From Metridium senile (Eukaryota > Cnidaria > Anthozoa > Actiniaria > Metridiidae), in contig OX459110.1 of NCBI GenBank assembly GCA_949775045.1, positions 1,670,001 through 1,734,000 on the forward strand: DNA of 64,000 nucleotides, read 5' to 3'. Below are positions 45,240 to 57,300 of this stretch, piece after piece. A program made the position numbers and the translations under genes. How positions within the stretch are numbered: position 1 is the first letter of the stretch; the number at the start of each line of letters is the position of its first letter. The notes below the pieces were generated by a model. The model saw nothing but the letters and a program-made list of their open reading frames with translations, searched no databases and was not told the origin of the DNA.

Positions 45240-45940
45240 GAATGCATGCAGTTTTGTGCTTTGAGACGATATAAAATGCGCTATATAAGCACACATTACA
45301 TTACATACTAACCCCTCATGATTGTAAACGGTCTAAAATTGTAGCGGTCCGTATATATATTTTTGTAAAGTGCATTGAGACGATATAAAATGCGCTATAT
45401 ATAAGCACACATTACATTACATACTAACCCATCATGATGTAAGCCGCGTGGCTGCAGTGTGCGCATTGTTAAGTGCTTTGAGACGATGTAAAATGCGCTA
45501 TATGAGCACAATTTCCATTACATACTAACCCCTCTTGATTGTAAGCCGCGTGGCTGCAGTGTGCGCCTTAAATAGCTGTCTGTACATATAGCTAATTGTA
45601 AAGTGCATTGAGACGATATAAAATGCGCTATATGAGCACAATTTCCATTCCATACTAACCCCTCATGATTGTAAGCCGCGTGGCTAAAGTGTGCGCCTTT
45701 ATTCCGTACATATAGTTTATTCTAAATTGCTTTGAGACGATGTAAAATGCACTATAAAAGCACACATTAAAATTACATACTTACACCTCATGATTGTAAG
45801 CCGCTTGGCTAAAGTATGCGCGGCCTTTACATATACAGTAGTCAATTGTAAAGCGCTTTGAGACGATGTGAAATGCGCTTATAGAAGCACATTGTACGCA
45901 CTAACCCCCCATGATTGTAAGCCGTGTGAAATCACAAGCA
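45240..45940 (+). repeat. Tandem array of a retroposon-tail-like sequence, about seven units
   Basis: Units of about 100 bp contain TTGTAAAGTGCATTGAGACG, ATATAAAATGCGCTATATAA, GCACACATTACATTACATAC, TAACCCCTCATGATTGTAAG and CCGCGTGGCTGCAGTGTGCG. The AAAGCGCTTTGAGACG...ATGCGCTATATAAG part resembles the 3' tails of L2/CR1-dependent SINEs. A lone copy is at 58822-58873. Confidence 0.85.
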
Positions 45941-47480
45941 CACATTACGCCCCAGACTCCTCGCGTCCTTCTACACCGCTAGAGCATGGTAACTAGTTCC
46001 CTTTCACGCTAGATAACTCCGCTTCTGTACCTCATTAGCATATTTCTGACAAAGCGCAATGAAGTTTAGCGTGGGCCGTGCCTAAAAATACGTACTAAAA
46101 CAGCACACATGTTGTGTCTCAAAGTAGCACTATACGTAAGGCTTACAACATAAAGAAATATAGAACTTCGTCGGCATCTAGCGAGATTTTGGAAGCACTT
46201 GGCAAAAAGGTAGGTTTTGAATTAGATTCAGAAAAAGACAGCTGTCTTTAATCAGTGAAACGTTTTTGAGTTTGTATGAAATACTATAAATTCAACTTGT
46301 ATTTCATGTTATTATAGCTTAAATGAGAGTCAAAGTCTTTGAAGCGCAGATTCAAAATGAATTTGTTTTAACTATGTTAAGAATTTTACGGCAAATTATA
46401 ATACTAGGTCTATAAATTGATATATGTAGTCTGTTGTGGAAGTGTTATTTTGGGTTATTTTGATATCTAAGCTTTGTGAATTTCAGTTTCAAGTCTCAAG
46501 AATGGCCAAATTTTGAATATTTTAATTATAAAAACGTGTGGGATTTTGTTTGACGATTTTTCGCCAGAGTTCAATTCAATATTATTCTAATCGATTATAC
46601 TATGAGAAAGCACTATTATTTTCGTTTTTTTTTTTGTATTTAATACCTCTTTTTTATACTTTTCATACAGACAAACATAGTTGTTATTTTATAGTCATTG
46701 AGCCGAATCATTTTAGTTTAAAGTATTTGCTGTGGATTTAAACTTTTTAACATAGTTAAAAAAGTGAGTTGTTCTTCTCAATTAGTTGTTTAAACATTCA
46801 GGAAGAATAGCAAAATTAAAACGGTAGTTTGGGATCCAACAGGTTGCAAAATGCATTAAAAATTCATGTTAAAGAGACTAAATCAAAATAAAACATTTCG
46901 CTTGTTCACTGAATCGTGAAAAACATGGCTGTTCGAGAAGAATCGACTTCTAAACCCTTAAAACTCGAAAACAAGTTTCTGTTTTGATCTCTTGACAAGA
47001 AGTTTAAAAAAATTGATATTTGGACTGTAATTTCTGGTCCTCGGAGTTTGTGACTTTGGCGAAAAAGGACGCAAAATGCTGATATCAATTTGAAGGTAAT
47101 TGTAATGTAATATCTTAAAATCATTTTCGTTGTCACATAATTTTCCTTCGTATTTAGAAGCAAAAGTTTCAGTTGTTAAACTTAAGCAATTTTACATTGA
47201 ACTATAACTTAATTAGTTAACAAAGAATTTCAGTATATAAAGGATTATTTAAATGAGCAATTGCGTAGAATTATGACTGTGGAATTGGCATACAAAATCT
47301 AAAAAATTGCTCCTGAAAAGGATAAAAATGTCAGTAGACTTTTGTCAAAACTTTGTAAAAGTGTATACTCAAAACTCCTTGTAGAGAACTGTGTTTTTGA
47401 AATGTTAGAATTCAGATAATTAGTAAACTGTGTCGCTGATATGTGTTTCTAAGGAAACTACTCAGGCTTGTTAAAATAGT
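45941..47480. other. No supported gene; one possible noncoding exon
   Basis: Mostly AT-rich. At about 46160-46210 an open stretch (TSSASSEILEALGKK) is followed by a good donor AAAAAGGTAGGT; it could be a 5' exon of synaptotagmin C or chance. Confidence 0.3.
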
Positions 47481-47560
47481 CATTTGTCGGAGTAAAAATG
47501 GTAACTTATACACCGTATAAAAGAGTGCTACTTACTGACGTTTAGGGCGCCACAAGTTTA
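47481..47560. repeat. Single unit of the 78-bp GACGTTTAGGGCG family
   Basis: GTCGGAGTAAAAATGGTAAC, TTATACACCGTATAAAAGAG and ACTTACTGACGTTTAGGGCG, in the inverted orientation of 18366. Confidence 0.8.
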
Positions 47561-47561
47561 C

Positions 47562-47935
47562 TCTTATTTACGGTGCATAAGTAACAATTTCTACTCCGTT
47601 TCATTCATAGTTTTCAAATTATTTGTCAAATATTTACAAGAGGTTTACAAAGTTATATAACCCCTATTAATCACTATTGTTGTATAAATCTCACGATTTT
47701 AATAGATGAGCCTTTTGTAATGTAGCTTTTAGTACGCTTATAAAGTCCATAAGTTTATTACTCTTTTTAACGGTGTAAAAGCTACAATTTATACTCCGTT
47801 TCAATCATAGTTTTCAAATTATTTGTCAAATATTTGCATGACGTCGATAAAGTTATATAACCCCTATTAACTCTATTGTTCTTCAAAGCTCACGATTTCA
47901 AAGGACAAACCTTTTGTAGTCTAATTGAAAAAGTT
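47562..47935. repeat. About 220-bp tandem duplication
   Basis: ACTCCGTTTCATTCATAGTTTTC, AATTATTTGTCAAATATTT and AGTTATATAACCCCTATTAA occur at 47597-47700 and again at 47797-47880, each preceded by a TTTACGGTG/TTAACGGTG word as in the composite element. Confidence 0.75.
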
Positions 47936-48019
47936 TGCATACATTTGACATGGCTGATTACCGCTGCAAAATCTGTTTATCTGAATTTTTGAATATACAA
48001 AAACACGCATTTTAAAAAT

Positions 48020-48257
48020 CGTCGTCGCAAACTAGCTGCAGTCCGCACTGAAGCTTGTAAAGGATGTCGTTGATATGAGCATATAATTTGTGATTTATTA
48101 CACGTTTTTTTTAAGACGTATATGTTTCATCATCTACCACTGCAACAACTTGTTACGGTCATATAAAACAAACACGTACAACCAAAATATGTTATGAATA
48201 AATCGATAACAAGAGAACAAAATACTGACATCCTTTGCAGGCTTCAGAGTGTGGAAT
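48020..48257. mobile_element. MITE, CTACAGTCCACACTCTGAAG family
   Basis: ATCGTCGTCGCAAACTAGCT, GCAGTCCGCACTGAAGC and TCATCATCTACCACTGCAAC with a right arm CATCCTTTGCAGGCTTCAGA. Its right end is cut by the element beginning at 48258. Confidence 0.75.
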
Positions 48258-48662
48258 GTAGAGGGTCCTGAAGGGGGGTATCCAATCCCAATTCCCAATC
48301 AATTTTTTATCAAAATCCCAATTACCACAGGAAGCCCAAACATTAACCACAGGAAGCCCAAACATTAACCACAGGAAGCCCAAATTGAATACTAACCACA
48401 GGAAGCCCAAGATAGTTCGATTTTCTCTTCTAGTCTACTAAAACGACGTAAAATGTTGCAAATTACTCAATTTAAAACATTATTTTAGCATCTAAAGAGA
48501 AAACGAATGGACAAGAAATAGCCAAATCCTATGGACAAATCCCAATCCCAATGGACAAATCCCAATCCCAATGGGCAAATCCCAATCCCAATGGGCAAAT
48601 CCCAATTCCCAGCCTCGAAAAAAGGCAAATCCCAATTCCCAATTTACCCCTTCAGGACCCTC
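48258..48662. mobile_element. MITE with GAGGGTCCTGAAGGGG termini and internal minisatellites
   Basis: GAGGGTCCTGAAGGGG and CCCCTTCAGGACCCTC are perfect inverted ends. Inside are four copies of CCACAGGAAGCCCAA and several copies of AATCCCAATCCCAATGG(A/G)C. It is inserted within the previous MITE; ATGTAG occurs on both flanks. Confidence 0.9.
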
Positions 48663-48694
48663 AATGTAGCTTTGATGGCGACAACGATTTTTAA

Positions 48695-49062
48695 ATATTT
48701 CAAAAAGGCTGTCCAAGACGATAGATCATTCCCGACGGAAAGGAATTATGCAAAATGTATCACCTTGGAAAACAATTTTGCAATAGGCGCATGCCTATTA
48801 TTCCGTTCCTTCTTGGAATGACCTATCACCTTGGACAACCTTTTTGAAATAGGTGTATGCCTATAATTCCTTTCCATCTTGGAATAACCTATCGCCTTGG
48901 ACAACCTTTTTGAAATAGGTGTATGCCTATAATTCCTTTCCATCTTGGAATGACCTATCGCCTTGGACAACCTTTTTGAAATAGGTGTATGCCTATAATT
49001 CCTTTCCATCTTGGAATGACCTATCACCTTGGACAACCTTTTTGAAATAGGTGCGCCTTTTG
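48695..49062 (-). repeat. 65-bp satellite family, cluster 4
   Basis: Five to six units of TTTTTGAAATAGGTGTATGC, CTATAATTCCTTTCCATC and TTGGAATGACCTATCGCC. Confidence 0.9.
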
Positions 49063-49199
49063 TCAAAAAACACAGCGGGGCTACATAACATTAAACTGGA
49101 GTAATAATAACAGACTCAAAACAGTCCTATTGCCAGGCAACGCAAACGTTTTTTTAAGTATCTATTAAAATAAGTGCCATTTGTTAGGTAGCCCAATGT

Positions 49200-49345
49200 T
49201 ATAGGTTTGTGTACAGCTTGTGACGAATTTTGTTATGGTTTTGCCAACCAACCAATGTTATAAGAATAAAGAAAATTAGAAAATATACTGTGAAAATTGT
49301 TGGCAAATTATTATCACAATACCAACACTTGTAAACACTACGCTC
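49200..49345. repeat. Copy of the 5235 repeat family
   Basis: TTTTGTTATGGTTTTGCCAA, CCAACCAATGTTATAAGAA and CACAATACCAACACTTGTAA as at 5242 and 58183. Confidence 0.75.
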
Positions 49346-49377
49346 ACATATATACATATTCTCTAAACTACTATTAT

Positions 49378-49605
49378 TTAACAAATGGAAACTAGCGAGT
49401 AAACTAGTATAGGCTGCGTCGGTGTTTGATATAAACGATAGGTAATATATTGAAATTTGTAACACCGGAAAAAATGTTGACTTAATTTTACTAAATATAA
49501 ATGAAAACTAGCGAGTAAACTAGTATAGGCTGCGTCGGTGTTTGATATAAACGATAGGCAATATAATGAAATTTGTAACACCGTAAAAAATGTTGAATTA
49601 ACTTA
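49378..49605 (-). repeat. Composite element, two copies, inverted orientation
   Basis: AAACTAGCGAGTAAACTAGT, ATAGGCTGCGTCGGTGTTTG and GAAATTTGTAACACCG repeated at 49386 and 49502; the second ends CCGTAAAAAATGTTG. Confidence 0.85.
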
Positions 49606-49705
49606 ACTATTTACTATTATTTAATAATGACTACTCTAGGAAAATGTCTTGAACAGTGGCAACATGAAACACAGCCCGAGGAAATACTAAAGAAAGCGGT
49701 GCATT

Positions 49706-49839
49706 ATGGGAAACAAGAAGTTAAGTGACTTCACAAATCATCGTCTAGAGTCGCCTGCCCAGGTTCAGAATCATCCCTCTATTAGACCTACTAATACAAA
49801 ACCTAGTCCTGTGACGACTGGATCAGTGCTGTCACAAGG
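49706..49839 (+). other. Candidate exon of unknown affiliation
   Basis: ATG at 49706 opens a frame rich in Ser, Thr and Pro (MGNKKLSDFTNHR at the start, PTNTKPSPVTTGSVLSQ at the end) to a possible donor CAAGGTATTT after 49839, phase 1. The phase fits the membrane exon of synaptotagmin C (57773), so it could be an alternative first exon; Ser/Thr/Pro-rich luminal tails are common in synaptotagmins. It is short and unproven. Confidence 0.3.
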
Positions 49840-49904
49840 TATTTACAACTCTTTATAATATTGTTTTATCAGTTTATTTTTTGTCCATCATCGCTATCAT
49901 GATA

Positions 49905-50350
49905 ACGGTACCGTCACAATTATTATCATCACTATCATAACCATCATCATTATCTTCATTATCATAACCATCATCATTGACGTCATTATCATCATCATTA
50001 TCATAACCATCATCATCATCATCATCATTATCATAACCATCATCATTATCTTCATTATCATAACCATCATCATTATCACCATTAACATAACCATCATCAT
50101 AGTTATCACTATCATCATCATCACTATCATAACCATTATCATTATCATCACTATCATCATAACCATAATCATTATCGTCATTATCATAACCATCATCATA
50201 ACCATCACTATCATCATTATCATCACTATCATAATAACCATCATCATTTATATTATCTTCATTATCATAACCATTATCATTATCATCACTATCATAACCA
50301 TCATTATTACCATCACTGTAATCATTATCGTCACTATCATAACCATTAAT
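49905..50350. repeat. (ATC)n/(CATAAC)n microsatellite
   Basis: TATCATAACCATCATCATTA-type units of 30-50 bp repeated irregularly. Confidence 0.9.
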
Positions 50351-50559
50351 TAATTATCATTGTCATCACTAATATTATCAAAACCTTCCAAACATGCCTA
50401 TTTTAGGTGGTTCGTTCATATGACAGTGCTAAAATATTGAAATATCTGTTTACTTGAAAAATCATTTAATTTTCCCCGGTACATATTATGGTATTTATGA
50501 AAGTGGTCTGTTATCGTTATTATAATTTGTTGTCGTTCAACATTGCATCAGAACTCGTT

Positions 50560-51005
50560 TTCTTATCGATGTTAACTACTCGTGCTCAAATTCAATAAAG
50601 TACTTAATCAATCTTTTAAATAACTTCTAAAAAACGGAAGTTAGGCATATTTTTTTAATATAATTTTAGATTTCTATTGAATTCAATTTCAATAAAGCTC
50701 AGTTTAGCAATTTTTCAAATCATCGATTTTGTATTCACTCGTGCTCAAATTCAATAAAGTTAATCAACCTTAAAATAACTTCTATCAGCTATCGCTTCAC
50801 CCTCCTCAGTTAAAAAACGGAATTCAGTCACTTTAATTTTAATATAATTTTAGATTTCTTTTGAATTCAATTTCAATAAAGCTTTTTAGCAAATGTTCAA
50901 ATCATCGACTTTGAACTCACTAGCTCGTGCTCAAATTCAATTTCTAATTTTGAATTCAATTTCAATAAAACTTATTTTTTTGCAATTTTCAAACTATTTT
51001 GAGAA
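50560..51005. repeat. About 175-bp tandem repeat, two and a half units
   Basis: CTCGTGCTCAAATTCAATAA, AATATAATTTTAGATTTCT and TTGAATTCAATTTCAATAAA recur from 50578, 50735 and 50930. Confidence 0.75.
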
Positions 51006-51109
51006 GTAAATTTATCAATTACGTTATTTCCTCTCATGGTTTTCTTCCTTCCTGCTTTAATAAGTGAGCAGCAGCCATTTCCTTTTTACTCTGTTTTTCT
51101 ATTACACCT

Positions 51110-52055
51110 ATTTCAATAATCCTTGTCGCAATCAAAGCTATAGTCCATACTCCGAAGCTTGCAAAGGATGTCGGTATTTCTGCTCTTGTTAACGATTTAT
51201 TCATAGCGTATTTTAGTTGTACGTGTTTGTGTTATATGACCATATCATGTTGTTGCAGTGGTAGCTTTTCGGTGAGTTAGAGTGTTAATGTATAGCCTTG
51301 GCTGCGACTACAATTTTTGAAATACTCTGAAGCCTGCAAAGGATGCCAGTATTTCTTCTCTTGTTAACGATTTATTCATAGCGTATTTTAGTTGTACGTG
51401 TTTGTGTTATATGACCATATCATGTTGTTGCAGTGGGAGTTTTTCGGTGAGTTAGAGTGTTAATGTAGCCTTGGCTGCGACTACAATTTTTGAAATACTC
51501 TGAAGCCTGCAAAGGATGCCATGCAGTATTTCTTCTCTTGTTATCGATTTATTCATATAGCGTATTTTAGTTGTACGTGTTTGTGTTATATGACCATATC
51601 ATGTTGTTGCAGTGGGAGTTTTTCGGTGAGTTAGAGTGTTAATGTAGCCTTGGCTGCGACTACAATTTTTAAAATACTCTGAAGCCTGCAAAGCATGCCA
51701 GTATTTCTTCTCTTGTTATCGATTTATTCATAGCATATTTTGGTTGGAAGTGTTTGTGTTATATGACCATAACAAGTTGTTGCAGTGGTAGATGGTAAAA
51801 CAAATACTTTTTTAAAAAGACTAATAAATCAACAAATTAATTATGATCATATTATCGATTTGTTCATAGCATATTTTGCTTGTATGTGTTTGTATTATAT
51901 GACCAATACAAGTTGTTGCAGTGGTAGATGAAGAAACAAATATTTCTTTAAAATACTTAAATCAAGCACAAATTATATACATATTACCGAAATCCTTTGC
52001 AGGCTTCAGAGTGTTGCTGTAGATTTGCTTGTGACAAAGATTTTTGAAATGGGTG
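51110..52055. repeat. Tandemly repeated CTACAGTCCACACTCTGAAG-family element
   Basis: Four units of about 175 bp with CTGAAGCCTGCAAAGGATGC, TTCTTCTCTTGTTATCGATT, GTTGTACGTGTTTGTGTTAT and GCCTTGGCTGCGACTACAAT, bordered by left and right terminal parts of the MITE (51125 and 51990-52040). Confidence 0.8.
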
Positions 52056-52309
52056 TACTTAGATGCGATCATGTGCAAACCGACCTTACAGCACCATATC
52101 ATATATATCTCAGTCTCTGAAAAAAATCTGAAAGCGAAGTTATATGCGAAATAAAGTTAAAATTGATCTAAAGATTATTATTATATTGAATGTCGGTATG
52201 TAGAAAGCTATAGAGATAAAATTTCAATTTGTTTGAGTTTTTTATATAGTCTCCCACTTAGACAGTATATTGAGCGTGTAAATCATGCGATAGTTATCGA
52301 GATACTAGA

Positions 52310-52765
52310 GGCGAATGAATGAATAGTGGCTTTATAAATGGATGAAAAGTGAATGAATAAATGAATATTGAACGGGGAAGGAATAAATGAAGGAATAAAT
52401 AGATGGATGAACGAATGGATGGATGAATGAATAAACGAATGAATAAATGAATATTGAACGGGGAATGAATAAATGAAGGAATAAATAGATGGAAGATTGC
52501 ATGGATGGATGAATGATGAAAATGGATGAATGAATGGATGAATGAATGAATGAATGAATAAATGGATGGAAGAATGAATGAATGAATGAATGAATGAATG
52601 AATAAATGAATGAATAAATGGATGGAAGAATGAATGAATGAATGGATAAAGGAATGAATAAATGAACGAATAAATAGATGGAAGAATGAATGGATAAAGG
52701 AATGAATAAATGAACGAAAAAATAGATGGAAGAATGAATGGATAAAGGAATCGATGGATGAATAT
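52310..52765 (-). repeat. (GAAT)n-type microsatellite
   Basis: GAATGAATGAATAAATGGAT-type repeats with longer units (GGATGGAAGAATGAATG and AATAAATGAACG) duplicated several times. The 245-residue Ser/His-rich open frame on the minus strand is an artefact. Confidence 0.9.
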
Positions 52766-53099
52766 AAATGAACGATTATATTAGTGTCTTCTCGTGTGTC
52801 ACATTTATTGTGGCATTCATTAATTGAAAATTTTGTGTGTATGTGTTTTTTGTTATTAATAATAATAATAAAAAATATATAATAATAAATATATAAATAT
52901 AAAAAATATATAAATGAGCGATTAGATGGATTAATAAATAAATGAATATATAAGTGAACGAAAGATTGAATCAGTGAACGAATTAATAAATAAATTAGAC
53001 GAATTGAATAAACTCTAAAATCAATAAACATGCAACAGAGTGAGTAAAAATAATCCTCTAATTAAGAGAAGAAACAAGTTTTTTTAAAAATGGAAAATG

Positions 53100-53935
53100 A
53101 TCAACCAATGAATATAAAAATAGATAAATTCTTAAAAATAGAGATATGAATGAATGAATGAATGAATAAATGGACAATAAAATGGATGAAATAATAATAA
53201 AATAATATAAATAATGAAAAAATAATAAATAAGAATTATAAAAAATATGATAAAAATCCAATAAAATTATATGAATGTATAAAAAAAAGAGCTAGCAAAT
53301 AGAATAAATATTCAAATAAATATAAATAAATAAGTCAGTGATTTAATAAAAATTAGATGAATGAATGATTAAATTAAAGAATAATTAAATGAATAAAAGA
53401 ATAATTGAATGAATAAAAGAATAATTAAATGAAAGAATGAAAAAACGTATTCCCACAAAAATAACACCGATAAATGTTAAATAAAAAAGGTAATTAAATG
53501 AGTGAATGATTAAATGAATGACAGATTAAATGAATGAATGATTAAATGAATGAATGAATGACAGATTAAATGAATGAATGATTAAATAAATGAATGAATG
53601 ACAGATTAAATGAATGAATGATTAAATGAATGAATGATTAAATGAATGAATGATTAAATGAATGAATGATTAAATGAATGAATGATTAAATAAATGAATG
53701 ATTAAATGAATGAATGATTAAATGAATGAATGATTAAATGAATGAATGATTAAATGAATGACTGATAAAATGAATGAATGATTAAATGGATAAATGAATA
53801 ATTAAATGAATGAATAAATAAACGAATTCCCACTATAATAACACCGATAAATGTTAAATAAAAAAAGGTAATCAAATGAATGACAGATTAAATGAATGAA
53901 TGATTAATCAAACGAATAAATTAATAAAACAATTC
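53100..53935. repeat. (AATG)n / GATTAAATGAATGAAT array
   Basis: The 16-bp unit GATTAAATGAATGAAT repeats about 15 times at 53525-53790; the block AACACCGATAAATGTTAAAT AAAAAAGG recurs at 53465 and 53850, showing a larger duplication of about 385 bp. Confidence 0.9.
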
Positions 53936-54377
53936 TCACTAGAATAACACAGATAAAAGGAAATCCCCCCAACCAATCAAAGTATTAGACCTTTAATTCC
54001 CCCGTGTCTTAGATTCCAAGTCATTGACGGAGTCGCTATATCATGAACTTATTTACATAAATGCATGACAACCTCACAAAAATATGGCCAATCTCGCAAT
54101 TATAATTGAACAGGAGTTCGACCTATACTTCATACACTCATAGTGAATCGCCTTTTAACACACTTGTGTGAAACAAGGAAGAGCAATAAGATTTAGAATC
54201 TCGAAGATTCGACTTGCTATGTGAAATAATACGGTCTGAACTGTGGTTATTGTGGGAAAAGAAAAATTTACAGCGCTATTTTCGTCAGAGAAAATGTGAA
54301 TGTCATTCAAGTCGGGCTTTGAATCGCATCAATCATATATGGTTTGGCTGATCTGACTTTCGTATTGAAGTAAGATC

Positions 54378-57300
54378 ATGAAGGCACTGCAAAAGATCAA
54401 AGAAGAAATCGAAAAAGGTTAGTTTGGTTCCTTGAGGAACGCCACAAACGAAGACAAATCGATGAAGGTTTCTTGGTTGGTTTTAGAGACGAAAAAGAAG
54501 GACTTTTTTCGAGAAATTGTCAACGAAAAGATAACAAATTGAGATATAAAGTGCTGTCATTTTTAGAAAAGTCTAGAACGAGTTGAGAACTGGTGAAAAT
54601 ATGGAATCAAGATTCAATTTTAGTAGAAAGTATTCACTAGCTATCTTTATCCCTGACTTTACGATATACTTTGTTTTGATGTAGTGTCAAAATTTAACTC
54701 GACAACAAAAATGAGATAAAATACAAACAAGAAAAATAAATATATAAATATGTGATCAATTTAATTCTAAGAAATTAATAATTTCAAAGCTAGAAAATAC
54801 TTTAAAATTAGATAAAAATGAGCAAAAACATGCATTGTGTTTTTCTTTCGTAAGATATTTGTGTATATAAATATAATAGGATTAGACACCGACAAAGGGG
54901 AAAAGAAATGCCATGAAATAGAATAAATAAATTTTGATTTTGATTTTCATCTTTATGAATGCTCAAGGATATATAAAATACCGAAAATAAGCTAAGTAAA
55001 AAAATAACAATTCAAAAAAAATTTGTTATCATAATTTAATTTGAATCGGAAAAAGAAAATAGATCAATAAAAGACAAAAAAATAGCTAAAGAAGATAAAA
55101 ATTAGTTATCTAAAATACGTCTAAGATCTTCTAAGATTAAAAGCTACTTTAAACGACGAAGAAATAGAATTCTTCAGGAATATTTTTCACGACTTATACT
55201 TTAACACCGAAACAGAGTAAAAAAATACGAGAAAAATATGACAAAAATGAGCGGAAAATCATATATTTTGTATTTTTAATTGTTTATCACCCAAAAACCA
55301 AGCAAGATATATAAATAACGACGTTTTCCGAACGGAAGAAAGCTTAATTTTATTAGGTTTAATTTCGTCAGAATATTTTCGTTATGAGAACCAGTGGGAG
55401 GCCATATTTGCAACTGAAATACAATATTTTTTCGATTTAGATTAAACGTCTTTAGTAACTTTCGATATATTTTTAGTAAATAATGTTTAGTCTTTAATAT
55501 TTGAAGCTCAGAGAATTAGATTTTCGATTTTAAAACATTTAAATCAATTTTAAGTTCAAATAACCTAGACCCTTTCGCCGACATGATGTAATATAATTAT
55601 ATATAAGCATATTTTTATACTTTGTACGATTTCAAATGGATTAAAAAATATTTAAGTTAAAATATGAAAAGTCAACTTTCAATTGATAAGTTGCAACTTG
55701 ACACTAATCTCTTATATACATATAAATATATTTTCAAATGTTTTTTTTTTCAAAATCATTTGTTGCATTCTCAAAATTTTTCATCATACTTTGTCATGTT
55801 TGTCGTAACGTCTTTTTTCGCAATTCTAAAACCTTTTTTCGTATTAATTTTTCATCTTTTTTCGTATTAAATTTGAGTTAATATCGCTTTTTCGCATTGA
55901 TATAATTGTTTTATTTTATTTTTTTTGCCGTTTTTCAAATGTTTTCCTGATCATATTTTGTCGTACCATCAAAGTTTTCTCGCAATTGTAAAACCTTTTT
56001 TCGTATTTTCCACCTTTTTTCGTAGTAATTTGAATTTTATTTCGCTCTTTTTTCGCATTTACAATTGTTTTATTTTACTTGTATTTTTTTGCGTTCAAAT
56101 TCTATTCATCTTTTGTCGTATCCTCAAAGTTTTACTGCAATTTTAAAACCTTTTTCGTATTTCCATCGTAATTTGAAGCTACTTTCGCTATTTGTTCGTA
56201 TTTATATTCGTTTACTTTACTGATATATTCTGCTTAACTGACATAGTCTTCATGTTAGTAAAAGTAAAATTAATATAATTTAGAACCAAATCAAAAACCG
56301 AGGGAGAATCTATAATCTTATTAATAACAATAAGCGAAACATATCTAAAATAAAATTAAAAAAACGTAATATATAGAATTTGACGGGGTGAAATGCAATT
56401 AGCAATAGATGACAGATTGGCAAACAGAAGTGTTATTTGAATTTTAATAACTGGAGTTCGCTGTGGCTTACAACGCCAACGATCTGGCTTTTTTTAGGGA
56501 TTTGCATTAGTTGAGTGCGTGGGATTTTAGTTGACTATACCTTAAAGAATGATAGGTTTATAATGACTTCTATATTTATAGTGCATGGTAGTTGCAATAA
56601 CAACAATCTTTGCCGGAAAAGAGACGATGCACGTAGGGATTAGAATTTATTTCCTGAAAACTACAGCTATTTGAAAAAACGTTGAATACGGAATAGTGCG
56701 TTCCAAGACCAAAGGGCATTGTGGGTCTCATTAATTTGAAATTTATATAAATATACAGCGATTTAACTCCTCATAACTAGCTTGTATATTGTTTTGAATG
56801 GAATGCACTAAGAATAAAATAACTAATTATTATTTATTTTACTTTGAACAATATTAAATGAACCAAAATGCATTTCGGTCTTTGAATGTACTATTCAGAC
56901 TATATAATATTATATCAATAGTATTTACAAATAGATAATAAAGATTTGTATTAGAGTCCTAGGCAAAGTTAAAACAGTTATGTACGATAAAAGTCATTAT
57001 CATGATCCTGTCATCATCATCATCATCATCATCATCTCTATCATCATCACCATCACCACCATCACTATTATTAAGTCTTGCTGTCTATATGCTCTATAGT
57101 TCCAATATGGATAATAGCAATGGTCGGTGTCCTAGCCGCCCTATTATCACCACCACCACCATTATCATCATCATCACCACCATTATCATCATCACCACCA
57201 CCACCACCACCATTATCATCATCACCACCACCACCATTATCATCATCTTCACCACCACCATTATCATCATCATCATCACCACCATTATCATCATCATCAT

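Noticed and set aside
52294..53031. 245-codon Ser/His/Phe-rich frame on the minus strand
   Set aside because: Translation of GAAT-type microsatellite; no domain and abrupt composition change outside the repeat.
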